Assembly: GCF_900099825.1 (NCBI RefSeq)
Contig: NZ_LT629693.1
Span: 3,235,001 to 3,299,000, forward strand
Direction: 5' to 3'
Length of the DNA stretch: 64,000 nt
DNA from: Bradyrhizobium ottawaense
GTDB lineage: Bacteria > Pseudomonadota > Alphaproteobacteria > Rhizobiales > Xanthobacteraceae
Under the pieces are notes generated by a model. It was not told the origin of the DNA. It saw only the letters and a list, made by a program, of their open reading frames with translations, and did not search any database. The position numbers and the translations under genes are program-made. Positions within the stretch are counted from its first letter, which is position 1, and every line of letters begins with the position of its first letter. Shown here in pieces: positions 34,514 to 44,780 of the stretch.

Positions 34514-35134
34514 CTAAGCTGTAGAAGAGTCCCGCTTTCGCGACGCTGCACGGCGCCTGGAAACCAGGCGCGCCCCAAGCACAAGCAGGGCAAAGATAAC
34601 AAACGCCACGAGCGCGACCGGCGCGCCATAAAAGAACTTCCAACCCAAACGGACGGCATCATGCGCGGCATTGCCGACGTCGCCGCCATAAATCTTGCAT
34701 TCGGGAGGAACACCCCCTTCGTTGGGTTGGCATTTGGGGTTCACCAGAGGCCCGATGGCCAGGATCGGACCAAAGTACGGCAGGAACGCAAAGATCAGGG
34801 TTACACCGAGCGCGAGCAGCAACCGGCTCGCAAGTTTGCGCCAGCCAAGGATGATCAGCAAAAAGCAGCAAACCAGCCACGCAACGACGATGTTGTCGTC
34901 TGCGAATTTGGTGCCGACAGTATAGGCTGCCTTCAACGCGGACCGGATGACCCCACTTGCGGAAGGGGGCCCCACCGCACAGGCAAGCCCGGCGTCCGCG
35001 TCACAGCCGACCGCCGCCGCGTAGACACTCACCGCAAGGATCACTATCTCGGGAAGAAGCGGAAGCAGAACGAGCAACAGCAGGCCGCTTCTCCATAGCC
35101 AGCGGCCGCGACCTTCGTTTGGTTCCGTGTCCAT
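34514..35134 (-). CDS. Membrane protein of unknown function, linked to the lipase
   Basis: 206 residues with about four membrane helices (14-36, 82-101, 104-126, 166-190) and two extracytoplasmic loops with conserved-looking Cys pairs (VGCDADAGLACAVG; NPKCQPNEGGVPPECKIYGG). No signal peptide other than the first helix. The gene precedes the lipase by 99 bases in the same orientation. No domain recognised; an anchoring, immunity or chaperone role for the lipase is speculation. Confidence 0.65.
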   Translation of the reverse strand: MDTEPNEGRGRWLWRSGLLLLVLLPLLPEIVILAVSVYAAAVGCDADAGLACAVGPPSASGVIRSALKAAYTVGTKFADDNIVVAWLVCCFLLIILGWRKLASRLLLALGVTLIFAFLPYFGPILAIGPLVNPKCQPNEGGVPPECKIYGGDVGNAAHDAVRLGWKFFYGAPVALVAFVIFALLVLGARLVSRRRAASRKRDSSTA

Positions 35135-35290
35135 CTATGAGCAATACATCAATGATCAGCGAACAAAACTACAGGTAGAATGCTAGTCCCATTTTCGCGA
35201 TCTGGAAATGGCATTTTGCATTTGCTTGTGAAAATGCGTTCAAAGGCCTCGCCAGACTGTCGGTCCCAAAGTGTCCGGACCGGACGCCGC

Positions 35291-36011
35291 TCAAATCCCC
35301 AGATAGCGGTGCTGCAGGTCCGGCTCGGCGATCAACTGCCCGCTGGTCCCGCTCCACACCGTGCGGCCGCGCTCGATGATGTAGTGGCGGTCGGCGATGC
35401 GGGAGAGGTTGCCGACGTTCTTGTCGATCACCAGCACCGACTGCCCGCGTGCCTTCAGCATCGACAGGCAGTTCCAGATTTCCTCGCGGATCAGCGGCGC
35501 GAGGCCTTCGGTGGCTTCATCGAGAATCAGCAGTTTCGGATTGGTCATCAGCGCGCGGCCGATCGCCAGCATCTGCTGTTCGCCGCCGGACAGCGTCACG
35601 CCCATGTTGCTGCCGCGCTCGGCGAGACGCGGAAACAGCGCGTGGATCTTTTCAATGGTCCAGGGATCGGACGCGCCCAGGCGATTGCCTGACGCCGCGA
35701 CCAGATTTTCGCGCACGGTGAGATTGGGAAAGATCTGACGGCCTTCCGGCACCAGGCCGATGCCGAGTTTTGCAATTTTGTACGACGGAAGGCTGCGTAC
35801 CTCCTGGCCGCCAAAGCGGATGGTGCCGGCACGGGCGCGCGTCATGCCGAGGATGGAGCGGATGGTCGTGGTCTTGCCCATGCCGTTGCGGCCCATCAGC
35901 GCGACCATCTCGCCCGATCGAACGGAGAGCGTGAGACCGAACAGCACCTGGCTCAGACCGTAGCAGGTCTCGATGCCGTCGACTTCGAGCAGCGTATCAG
36001 CCAAATTCTTG

Positions 36012-36019
<8 letters not shown>
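35291..36019 (-). CDS. Branched-chain-type ABC importer ATPase, LivF-like
   Basis: 242 residues: Walker A GRNGMGKTT (about 42-50), signature LSGGEQQMLAIGRAL, Walker B LLILDEATEGLAP, switch in VLVIDKN. The conserved ATEGLAP and LGIGLVPEGRQIFPNLTV are typical of LivF. The usual switch histidine is replaced by a lysine-asparagine (DKN), as in many LivF proteins. Last gene of a five-gene importer; overlaps livG-like by 8 bases. Confidence 0.94.
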
Positions 36020-36771
<752 letters not shown>

Positions 36772-36779
<8 letters not shown>

Positions 36780-37719
36780 GGCTCATCCTCCCGAGCAGGC
36801 CCATGATGCCGCCGCGCGCGAACAGCACGATCAGCAGCAATAGCGGCCCCATGATCAGCGCCCAGTATTCGGTGAACTGCGACAGCACTTCTTCCAGCAC
36901 CAGATAAAGAATCGCGCCGATCACAGGCCCGAACAGCGAGCCCATGCCGCCGAGGATCACCATCACCATGAGGTCGCCGGAGCGGGTCCAGTACATCACG
37001 GCCGGGCTGACGAAGTCGGTATTGTTGGCGAGCAGCGCGCCGGCAAGGCCGCAAATCGTGCCTGAAATGATGAAGCAGACGAGTCGATAACGATTGGCGT
37101 GAAAGCCGATCGCCTGCATACGCTGTTCGTTGGAGCGCACGCCCTGCACCACCATGCCGAAGCGCGAATTGACGATGCGCCAGATCAAATAGAGGCCGCC
37201 GAACAGGCAGCCGAGGCAGAAATAATAAAACTGCACGCGGTTCGAAAGGTCGATCACGCCGCCGAAATTGCTGCGCTTGTAGATGGTCAGGCCGTCGTCG
37301 CCGCCGTAACGCGAAAGACCCGAGGCGATGTAATAGGCCATCTGCGCAAAGGCCAGCGTGATCATGATGAAGTAGACGCCGCGGGTGCGCAGTGAAAGCG
37401 CGCCGATCACCAGACCATAGAGCGCCGACACCGCAAGCGCGACCGGCCACTGGATAAAACCGGAGCCAATGCCTTCGAAGGCGAGGATACCGACCGCATA
37501 GCCGCCGATGCCGAGATAGGCGGCGTGGCCAAAACTCATCATGCCGCCATAGCCCATGATGAGATTGAGGCTGGCCGCGGCGAGCGCGAAGATGACGATG
37601 CGGGTGAACAGCGTCAGGATGAAGATGTTGCCGGAGAGCGCGGAATAGAGCGGCAGCAGCGCCAACCCGAGCAGGACCAGCGCCACCACGGCATTACGGG
37701 CGTTGAATGAAGAATTCAT
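36772..37719 (-). CDS. Branched-chain-type ABC importer permease, LivM-like
   Basis: 315 residues, about nine to ten membrane helices. LivM motifs: LNLIMGYGGMMSFGHAAYLGIGGYAVGIL and IMITLAFAQMAYYIA, then SNEQRMQAIGFHANRYRLVCF and VILGGMGSLFGPVIGA. Overlaps the livH-like gene by 4 bases. Confidence 0.94.
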
Positions 37720-38633
37720 CGCTTGGCGGCCGGAAACAGCCCCTCCGGCCGCACCACCAGCACGATCGCCATCAGGAGGTAAATCAGCATCGACGACAAG
37801 GCGGGCGCCGCGGTCGAGGCGGCGGCGGAACTCAGCACCTTGCGCAGGAGATCAGGCAGGAAGGCACGGCCGAGTGTATCGATCATGCCGACGAAAATCG
37901 CGGCCAGAAACGCGCCGCGGATCGAGCCGATGCCGCCGATGACGATGATGACGAAGGCGAGAATCAGGATGTTCTCGCCCATGCCGATCTGCACGGTGAG
38001 GATCGGCGCCTGCATCAGCCCGGCGAGGCCGGCCAGTGCGGCGCCGAGGCCGAACACCAGCGTGAACAGCAATTTGATGTTGATACCGAGCGCGCCGATC
38101 ATCTCGCGGTTCGAGGCGCCGGCGCGGATCAGCATGCCGATGCGGGTGCGCATGACAACGACATAGAGCATCGCGGCCACCGCAAGCGCGACCGCGATGA
38201 TCGCCAGCCGGTACGCCGGATAGGATACGCCGGGCATGATCTGCACCGGTACCGTCAGCCAGGGCGGCAGCGGCAGCGCGAGGCCGGCCGGTCCCCAGAT
38301 CAGCCGCACGGCGTCGTTGAAAAACAGGATCAGTCCGAAGGTCGCCAGCACCTGGTCGAGATGGTCGCGGCCGTAGAGATGTCTCAGCGCGACATATTCC
38401 AGCGCGATACCGAGCAGCAGCGTGGCGCCGAGCGCCAGCACGATGCCGAACACAAAGCTTCCGGTCCAGGCCACGAAGGTCGCGGCGAAATAGGCGCCCA
38501 TCATGTAGAGCGAGCCGTGCGCCAGGTTGACGAAATCCATGATGCCGAACACCAGCGTCAGCCCGGCCGCCAGCAGGAACAGCAGCAGGCCGAACTGCAA
38601 CCCGTTCAGCGATTGTTCGACAAAGACCAGCAT
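37716..38633 (-). CDS. Branched-chain-type ABC importer permease, LivH-like
   Basis: 305 residues, about eight helices. Typical start QSLNGLQFGLLLFLLAAGLTLVFGIMDFVNLAHGSLYMMGAY, with IRAGASNREMIGALGINI and GGIGSIRGAFLAAIFVGMIDT. Forms the channel with the LivM-like protein. A 265-base gap with repeats separates it from the binding-protein gene upstream. Confidence 0.94.
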   Translation of the reverse strand: MLVFVEQSLNGLQFGLLLFLLAAGLTLVFGIMDFVNLAHGSLYMMGAYFAATFVAWTGSFVFGIVLALGATLLLGIALEYVALRHLYGRDHLDQVLATFGLILFFNDAVRLIWGPAGLALPLPPWLTVPVQIMPGVSYPAYRLAIIAVALAVAAMLYVVVMRTRIGMLIRAGASNREMIGALGINIKLLFTLVFGLGAALAGLAGLMQAPILTVQIGMGENILILAFVIIVIGGIGSIRGAFLAAIFVGMIDTLGRAFLPDLLRKVLSSAAASTAAPALSSMLIYLLMAIVLVVRPEGLFPAAKR

Positions 38634-38640
38634 GGTTCCC

Positions 38641-38836
38641 CAACCCGGATCATGATCGCATCAAACCGGATCGCGATCCACTCACTTTCTTTAAGCATAA
38701 AATATTCGGGAAATCCGGATTATGCTGCTTGCCTGGGCATCGCCGTGCCCAAAAACCGGATTCCCGTCTTCCGTTTCATACTTTGTTTGAGCAGATCTTC
38801 CGCGGAAAAACCGGCTTCCACCTCTCCGGATCATGC
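38641..38836. repeat. Cluster of decayed GGATCATG-type palindromic repeats
   Basis: Several partial copies of the element at 7738-7786: CCGGATCATGATCGCATC, AAATCCGGATTATGCTGC, AAAAACCGGATTCCCG and CGGAAAAACCGGCTTCCACC to GGATCATGCTCAGGC. They occupy the gap between the binding-protein gene and its permease genes and could lower read-through from the former. Confidence 0.7.
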
Positions 38837-38898
38837 TCAGGCTTAAACAAAACAGCGGCAGCGCTGATGCACCGCCGCTGTACTTGTCATGGCCTCGA

Positions 38899-40071
38899 TC
38901 ACTTCATCGCGCACTTGTCGTGGAAGCGGTCCTGGTCGTCCTTGACGATGGTGGCCACCGTCTTGAGCGAGAGCTCGCCGTCGGCGCCCTTGACCACGTC
39001 CTGCAGGTAGAAGTTCTGGATCGGAATGTGGTTGTTGCCGTATCTGAACGGACCGCGCAGCGACTTGAAGTTGGCCTTCTCCATCTCCGCCTTCATCGCG
39101 TCCTTCTTGTCGGTGTCGCCCTTGACCGCGACCACCGCGCTGTTGATGAGCTGGGCGGCGTCATAGGCTTGCGCGCCGTAATAGGTCGGGCGCAGGCCGG
39201 TGTACTTCTTGCGATAGTCTTCGACGAAGCGCTTGTTCTCGGCGTTCGGCAGGTCGTTGACCCATTCCTGCGCGCCGGGAATGCCGATCGCGTTATCCTT
39301 CTGCAGCGGCAGCGACAATTCGTCGATGGTGAAGGCGGTATAGAGCGGGATCTGCGCCTTGATGCCGGCCTGCGCGTATTGATTGAGGAACTGGACGCCG
39401 GCGGCACCGGGATAGAACACGAAGATCGACTCGGCCTTGGAATTCTTCGCCTTGGTCAACTCGGCGGAGAAGTCGAGCTGGCTCGGCCACACCGTGTATT
39501 CCTCGCCGACCACCTCGCCCTTGAACGTCGACTTGACGCCGGCCAGCATGTCCTTGCCGGCGGCATAGTTCGGGCCGATCAGGAATACCGACTTGACGCC
39601 CTTCTGGTTCATGTAGAGGCCCATGGCCTGCGGCGTCTGGTCGTTCTGCCAGGAGGTCGAGAACACGTAAGGCGAACACAGTTCGCCGGCGAGCTGCGAC
39701 GGTCCGGCATTGGCCGAGATCAGGAAGGTTTTTGCGTCGACAGCGGTTTTCAGCGAGGCCAGCAGCACGTTCGACCAGATATAGCCGGCGATGAAATCGA
39801 CCTTGTCGGACTGGATCAGCTTTTCGGTCTTCTGCTTGCCGACATCCGGCTTCTGGCCGTCATCCTCGTAGATCACCTCGACCGGCTTGCCGCCCATCTT
39901 GCGGCCGAGATGGTCGAGCGCCAGCTCGAACGAGTTGCGCATGTCGTTGCCGATCACAGCGGTCGGGCCGCTGAAGGTCGAGACGAAGCCGATCTTGATG
40001 GTGTCGCCAGCCAGTGCGGGCTGCGCCAGCGCCAGAGCCGTGACGCCCGCCAGCCAGAATGCCGTTTTCAT
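38899..40071 (-). CDS. Periplasmic binding protein of the Liv-type importer
   Basis: 390 residues from the ATG at 40071 (GGAGTGAAT just upstream). Signal peptide MKTAFWLAGVTALALAQPALA, then DTIKIGFVSTFSGPTAVIG, a type 1 periplasmic-binding (Peripla_BP_6) fold. Contains LIQSDKVDFIAGYIWSNVLLA, GPNYAAGKDMLAGVKSTF and YYGAQAYDAAQLI. In this genus such systems often import aromatic acids rather than amino acids; the Rieske/GS-like genes nearby make an aromatic or amine ligand plausible but unproved. Confidence 0.93.
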   Translation of the reverse strand: MKTAFWLAGVTALALAQPALAGDTIKIGFVSTFSGPTAVIGNDMRNSFELALDHLGRKMGGKPVEVIYEDDGQKPDVGKQKTEKLIQSDKVDFIAGYIWSNVLLASLKTAVDAKTFLISANAGPSQLAGELCSPYVFSTSWQNDQTPQAMGLYMNQKGVKSVFLIGPNYAAGKDMLAGVKSTFKGEVVGEEYTVWPSQLDFSAELTKAKNSKAESIFVFYPGAAGVQFLNQYAQAGIKAQIPLYTAFTIDELSLPLQKDNAIGIPGAQEWVNDLPNAENKRFVEDYRKKYTGLRPTYYGAQAYDAAQLINSAVVAVKGDTDKKDAMKAEMEKANFKSLRGPFRYGNNHIPIQNFYLQDVVKGADGELSLKTVATIVKDDQDRFHDKCAMK

Positions 40072-40391
40072 ATTCACTCCCCTCCGTAATATTCGAACCA
40101 GTCCCGCCCAGCCGGGTGGCGGGCAGCGCTTGTCCCGCGCGCCTCTTATAAGGTGAGGTGTTGTGTGCGCGAAATCGCAAGCCAGCAGCAAGCACGAACC
40201 GCCGGCCCCTCTTAGAACCTTCGGCTCATACCCCAGCGGCCTGCACCATAATTCGCAGATGGAGGGGATGGCAAGAATTATAGTTCAGGTTGGCCGGCCG
40301 CGATTGTCGCAGCTTTGGTACTGGGCCAGCCTCCGATCTGCAGGCTGGCGGCTACCGCCCGGCAGCAAGACCCTGCCCCGCCCGAGGGGCA
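40072..40391. other. Gene-free stretch, 320 bases
   Basis: No convincing gene. It holds the promoter of the binding-protein gene and the 3' region of the ECF sigma gene. A hairpin GCCAGCCT...AGGCTGGC at 40327-40351 could terminate the sigma-factor transcript, but no T-run follows. No exact sigma-54 or Pho motif was seen. Confidence 0.5.
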
Positions 40392-41279
40392 TCAGATCAG
40401 ATACACCGCACCCTCGATGACATAAGGCGCATGGCGGAAATCCCGGATGGTCGCGACCTTGCCGGCGGTCCAACCCAGCAGCATGAAATATTTCGGCCCT
40501 GCTCCCCGGTCGTTCGGATCGAACACCAGGATAGCGGGACGCCCCTCGAGCATTCCAGGCACCAGATGCCAGTCGCTGATGTTTGAATAATTGCCGAAAT
40601 AGCGGGACACTTCGGCCTTGGCATCCAGGCGCGTCTTGCTGACGAGTTCGAGACGCACGTCGTCCGCGATCATGGCCCGTATGGCGTCGAAATCGCGCGC
40701 ATTGAAATGGGCGACATAGGCGCCGAGCCGCTCGCGATCGGCTTCCGACAGCGACTGTTGCGGCACGTTTTCCGGCTCTTGGGCGAATACGCGCAACTGC
40801 GTTCGCCCGCGATGCAGCGCGGCCTTGGCCGCAGCCAGGCTGCACTCCATGACCTCGCAGATTTCCTGCAGCGAGCAGCCGAGCACGTCCATCAGGATCA
40901 CGCTGGAGCGTTGCGCCACCGGCAGCCGCATGAAGGTGCGCAGGCTGGCGCTGGCGATCTGGCGGCTGGTCACGGCATCGAGCTGGTCCACGATCATCTC
41001 CACCTCCTCGGCCGATCGCATCGCTTCCTGCCGCTGACGCCGGCGCAGGAAGTCGAGCGCGGTGTTGTGCGCGATCCGAAACAGCCAGCCTTCAGGATTG
41101 CCGATCTCGCCGGCAGCGGCATGCGCCTCTACCGCCTTGATCAGCGCATCCTGCAGCACATCCTCGCCGTCGATCACCGAGCCGACCATGCGCGCGCAAT
41201 AGCGATGCAGCTTTGGCCGCATCGCGACCAACCGGCGCGCAAAGTCGCCGGCGGCCGGCGTCTCGGAAACTACAGTCAT
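40392..41279 (-). CDS. ECF sigma factor with C-terminal SnoaL-like domain
   Basis: 295 residues. Sigma-70 region 2 (about 15-80: MRPKLHRYCARMVGSVIDGEDVLQDALIKAVE, EGWLFRIAHNTALDFLRRR) and region 4 (about 120-170: LPVAQRSSVILMDVLGCSLQEICEVMECSLAAAKAALHRGR), then a SnoaL/NTF2-like domain (about 185-290: LGAYVAHFNARDFDAIRAMIADDVRLEL). Fused-domain ECF factors of this kind are usually controlled by the C-terminal domain instead of an anti-sigma factor; no anti-sigma gene is adjacent. Downstream of and co-directional with the 102-residue monooxygenase-like gene (22-base gap). Confidence 0.9.
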   Translation of the reverse strand: MTVVSETPAAGDFARRLVAMRPKLHRYCARMVGSVIDGEDVLQDALIKAVEAHAAAGEIGNPEGWLFRIAHNTALDFLRRRQRQEAMRSAEEVEMIVDQLDAVTSRQIASASLRTFMRLPVAQRSSVILMDVLGCSLQEICEVMECSLAAAKAALHRGRTQLRVFAQEPENVPQQSLSEADRERLGAYVAHFNARDFDAIRAMIADDVRLELVSKTRLDAKAEVSRYFGNYSNISDWHLVPGMLEGRPAILVFDPNDRGAGPKYFMLLGWTAGKVATIRDFRHAPYVIEGAVYLI

Positions 41280-41301
41280 TCTGCCTCCCGCAAGCGAGCC
41301 G

Positions 41302-41610
41302 TCACGTCTCGCTTAGCATCCGATAGTTGCCGACAATGGTAGCACCACGCGGCGCCGGCGGCTCGACGCAACGATCCCGAATGCCGTTCTGGAACGCCTG
41401 GAAGGCCGCCAGCTTCGGGAGCGGGCTGGAGCCGTCTTCCGCCGCGCTCTCGACGAAATGGATGAAAGTATCGTCTTCCAGCCGCAGCGTCATATAGCGG
41501 ACGCCGTCCGGCTGCGCCGCCTTCAACTCGGCAAACACCGCCGCCACCAGTTCGGCATTCTTGTCGGCCATTTCCGGCCTGGTCTTGTACCTGATCAGGG
41601 TCCGTTTCAT
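41302..41610 (-). CDS. Small ABM-superfamily-like protein
   Basis: 102 residues from the ATG at 41610 (AAGGAG seven bases upstream). Ferredoxin-like alpha+beta pattern: RTLIRYKTRPEMADKNAELVAAVFAELKAAQPDGVRYMTLRLEDDTFIHFVES, typical of the antibiotic-biosynthesis-monooxygenase superfamily dimers. Catalytic role uncertain. It forms a two-gene unit with the ECF sigma factor downstream, and diverges from the MFS pump. Confidence 0.75.
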   Translation of the reverse strand: MKRTLIRYKTRPEMADKNAELVAAVFAELKAAQPDGVRYMTLRLEDDTFIHFVESAAEDGSSPLPKLAAFQAFQNGIRDRCVEPPAPRGATIVGNYRMLSET

Positions 41611-41784
41611 CGCGTTCTCCTTGTTCACAGGCTGCGGAGGCAGCGCGTCTCGACCCTAACGACGTTTGGGGCCGGCCAAAGGATGCGGTCCCGGCAAATA
41701 TATTTTCCGCCGCATCCTTCCCCTCTCCCGGCTCGTCTTTGCGATGGAAGCGCCGCCCCGGCGCAGCAGAGATGGAGAACAGAA

Positions 41785-43191
41785 ATGCAGGAGTCATACG
41801 ACGGAAACCAAAAGAACTGGGTGCTCGGGATCACCTCGCTGGCCTCGTTCATGGTCGCGCTCGACACCCAGGTGCTGACATCAGCACTTGCCACCATCCG
41901 CGCCGAATTCGGGGCGCCGATGGAGACACTGCAGTGGACCGTGAATGCCTTCAATCTCAGTTTCGCAGTCCTGCTGCTGACCGGCGCCGCACTCGGCGAC
42001 CGGTTCGGACGACGAAGGCTGTTTGCCGCGGGCATCGTCTTGTTCATGGCGTCGTCGGTGGCCTGCGCGCTGTCGACCGGCATCCTCTCGCTGATCGCGG
42101 CCCGGATCGCGCAGGGCGCAGGTTCGGCGCTGATCATGCCGCTCGGGATGGCGCTGCTGAGCACGGCATTCCCAAAGGAAGAACGCGCCCGCGCGCTCGG
42201 CATCTTCAGCGGCGTCGTGGGAGTGGCCGTGCTGGCTGGACCGGCGATCGGCGGCGCCATCACCGAAAGCCTGGGATGGCCGTGGATCTTCTGGATCAAT
42301 CTTCCGATCGGGCTGGTCGCGGTCGTCATGGTCATGACCCGGCTGCGCGAGAGTTTCGGCCCGACAGCGAAGCTCGATATTGCCGGCCTCGTGCTGGTCG
42401 CGGTCTCGGCCTTCGCCTTGGTCTGGGGCCTGTTGCGCGGCAACGGCGCCGGATGGACCAGCCCCGAAGTGGTGACGGTCCTCGCCGCCGGATCGCTGCT
42501 GGCGCTGGCTTTTGTCGCCTGGGAATTGCAGACATCCGCGCCGATGGTCCCGATGCGGCTGTTCCGGTCGCGGGCGCTGTCGTCGGGCATCGTCGCGACC
42601 TTTTTGCTGTACGGCACCATGTACAGCGTGCTGTTCCTGCTGCCGCAATTCCTGCAGTCCGCGCTCGGCTATGGACCGCTCGGCGTCGGCCTGCGGTTGT
42701 TGCCCTGGACCGCCACACTGTTTGTGACCGCACCGATCGCCGGCAACATCGTGAACCGGATCGGCGAACGGCCGCTGGTGGTGGCGGGGCTATCGCTGCA
42801 GGCGATCGGTCTGTTCTGGATCGCAGCGATCATCGCGCCCGATACGGCCTATGCGCCCATGATCGCGCCGCTGATTGTCGCCGGTGTCGGCGTGTCGATG
42901 TCGATGCCGGCGGTTCAGAACGCGGTCCTGAGTTCGGTCAGCCCGGTCGAAATGGGCAAGGCGTCAGGCGTCTTCAACATGGGACGTTTCCTCGGCGGCA
43001 TGTTCGGCGTGGCGCTTCTGGTCGCGGTGTTTTCCGGCACCGGCGCCATTGGCTCAGCCGCGGGCTTCAGCACGGGATTCGCTTCGGCCATGCTGGTTGC
43101 GGCGGTTCTCTCGCTGCTGGGCGCACTGGCCGGACTCTTCCTGCCGGCACGCAAGCAGGTCGCGACCGCGCCGACTCCGCAGAATGCCTGA
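41785..43191 (+). CDS. MFS drug efflux transporter, EmrB/QacA (DHA2) type
   Basis: 468 residues from ATG 41785 (GGAG upstream); the longer open frame lacks support. Fourteen predicted helices. DHA2 motifs: SFMVALDTQVLTSALATI (motif D1), GAALGDRFGRRRLFAAGIVLF (motif A) and LGIFSGVVGVAVLAGPAIGGAITESLGWPWIFWINLPIG (motif C). A proton-coupled inner-membrane exporter of hydrophobic compounds. Divergent from the ECF/ABM pair, which may control it. Confidence 0.92.
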   Translation: MQESYDGNQKNWVLGITSLASFMVALDTQVLTSALATIRAEFGAPMETLQWTVNAFNLSFAVLLLTGAALGDRFGRRRLFAAGIVLFMASSVACALSTGILSLIAARIAQGAGSALIMPLGMALLSTAFPKEERARALGIFSGVVGVAVLAGPAIGGAITESLGWPWIFWINLPIGLVAVVMVMTRLRESFGPTAKLDIAGLVLVAVSAFALVWGLLRGNGAGWTSPEVVTVLAAGSLLALAFVAWELQTSAPMVPMRLFRSRALSSGIVATFLLYGTMYSVLFLLPQFLQSALGYGPLGVGLRLLPWTATLFVTAPIAGNIVNRIGERPLVVAGLSLQAIGLFWIAAIIAPDTAYAPMIAPLIVAGVGVSMSMPAVQNAVLSSVSPVEMGKASGVFNMGRFLGGMFGVALLVAVFSGTGAIGSAAGFSTGFASAMLVAAVLSLLGALAGLFLPARKQVATAPTPQNA

Positions 43192-43305
43192 CCGCAAAGC
43201 GATAGGCTTTCGCTATCGATTGATCGGCAAACGCGCTTGGACCGGAGCTGCGTTTGCCTGCATAATCGGGGGACGGCAGCACGTCTGAACCCGAGGTCGC
43301 ATCCC

Positions 43306-44580
43306 ATGACGACAGCGCAGAAAGAAGCCCACCGCGTGGTCATCGTCGGCGCCGGTTTCGGCGGCCTGGAAACCGTCTTTGGCCTCGCCGGCGCGCCGGT
43401 CCAGATCACGCTGGTGGACCGGCGCAACCATCATTTGTTCCAGCCGCTGCTTTATCAGGTCGCGACCGCGTCGCTGGCGACATCGGAGATCGCCTGGCCG
43501 ATCCGCTACCTCGTGCGCGCACGTCCGGATGTGACGACATTGTTCGCCAATGTGACGGGTGTCGACGCCGGGCAAAAGCGCGTGCTGCTCGACGACGGCG
43601 ACGCCCTGCCCTACGACACGCTGGTGCTCGCCACCGGCGCGCGCCATGCCTATTTCGGCCACGACGAATGGGAGCCGTTCGCGCCAGGCCTGAAGACGCT
43701 GGAGGACGCCACCACGCTGCGGCGGCGCATTCTGGTCGCGTTCGAGCGCGCCGAGCGCGAGACCGATCCGGCACGGCTCGCGGCGCTCTTGACCTTCGTC
43801 ATCATCGGCGCGGGCCCGACCGGCGTCGAAATGGCGGGAACCATCGCCGACCTGGCCAAGGACACGCTGGCGCCGGATTTTCGCAACATCGACACCCGCA
43901 AGGCGCGGGTGGTGCTGGTCGAGGCGGGCCCGCGCGTGCTGGCCGGCTTTCCCGAGGATCTTTCCGCCTACGCGCAGCGCTCGCTGGAGGAGATCGGCGT
44001 CGAGGTGGTGCTGGGACAGCCCGTCACCGAATGCTCGGCCGACGGCGTCATGTTCGGCGGCAACTGGCTCGACGCCAAAACCATCATCTGGGCCGCCGGC
44101 GTGCGCGCCTCGCCCGCTGCCGAATGGCTGGGCGTGCCGGCCGATCGCGCCGGACGCCTGGAGGTGCTGCCTGATCTGACCGTCCCCGGCCATCCCGACA
44201 TTTTTGCCGTCGGCGATACCGTGGTGATCGCCGATGCGAACGGGAAGCCAGTGCCCGGTATCGCGCCGGCCGCCAAGCAGCAGGGACGCTATGTGGCCGC
44301 GCTGATCAACGCCCGCCTGAACGGCCGCACGCTGCCGCCATTCCGCTACAAGCATGCCGGCAGCCTGGCGCAGATCGGCAAGCGCAAGGCGGTAATCGAT
44401 TTCGGCCGCATCAAGCTGCGCGGCAATCTCGCCTGGTGGATCTGGGGCATCGCCCACATCTACTTCCTGATCGGGCTGCGCAACCGCCTGTCCGTGGCGC
44501 TGAGCTGGCTCTGGATTCACGCCCGCGACCAGCGCGCTGCGCGGCTGATCACGCAAGGCAGCAGCAAGGTGGTGTGGTGA
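43306..44580 (+). CDS. Type II NADH dehydrogenase
   Basis: 424 residues. Two Rossmann motifs: FAD-binding VVIVGAGFGGLE (about 11-22) and NADH-binding FVIIGAGPTGVEMAG (about 166-180); DIFAVGDT is the second FAD motif. The C-terminal segment WIWGIAHIYFLIGLRNRLSVALSWLW matches the membrane-binding region of bacterial NDH-2. It would oxidise NADH and reduce quinone without pumping protons. Separate unit; a palindromic repeat lies downstream. Confidence 0.93.
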   Translation: MTTAQKEAHRVVIVGAGFGGLETVFGLAGAPVQITLVDRRNHHLFQPLLYQVATASLATSEIAWPIRYLVRARPDVTTLFANVTGVDAGQKRVLLDDGDALPYDTLVLATGARHAYFGHDEWEPFAPGLKTLEDATTLRRRILVAFERAERETDPARLAALLTFVIIGAGPTGVEMAGTIADLAKDTLAPDFRNIDTRKARVVLVEAGPRVLAGFPEDLSAYAQRSLEEIGVEVVLGQPVTECSADGVMFGGNWLDAKTIIWAAGVRASPAAEWLGVPADRAGRLEVLPDLTVPGHPDIFAVGDTVVIADANGKPVPGIAPAAKQQGRYVAALINARLNGRTLPPFRYKHAGSLAQIGKRKAVIDFGRIKLRGNLAWWIWGIAHIYFLIGLRNRLSVALSWLWIHARDQRAARLITQGSSKVVW

Positions 44581-44632
44581 TCGCGCTGGCGCGACCGCTC
44601 TGATGCACCCGAAGCGATGCAATCGTGCTCTT

Positions 44633-44760
44633 GGCCATCCTTCGAGACGCCGCTTCGCGGCTCCTTCGGAATAAGCGCGAATGCGCTTATTCCTGAGATG
44701 AGGACCTGAATTCCTCATGGTGAGGAGCGCGGCGTGCCGCGCGTCTCGAACCACGAGGCC
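44633..44760. repeat. Palindromic repeat (GGCCATCCTTCGAGACG type)
   Basis: Begins GGCCATCCTTCGAGACGCCG and ends GCGTCTCGAACCACGAGGCC, with inner AATAAGCGCGAATGCGCTTATT palindrome and CCTCATGGTGAGGAGCG. It lies between convergent NDH-2 and the binding-protein gene, where it may terminate both. Confidence 0.8.
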
Positions 44761-44780
44761 AATGACCGTTCAGCGGGCCT

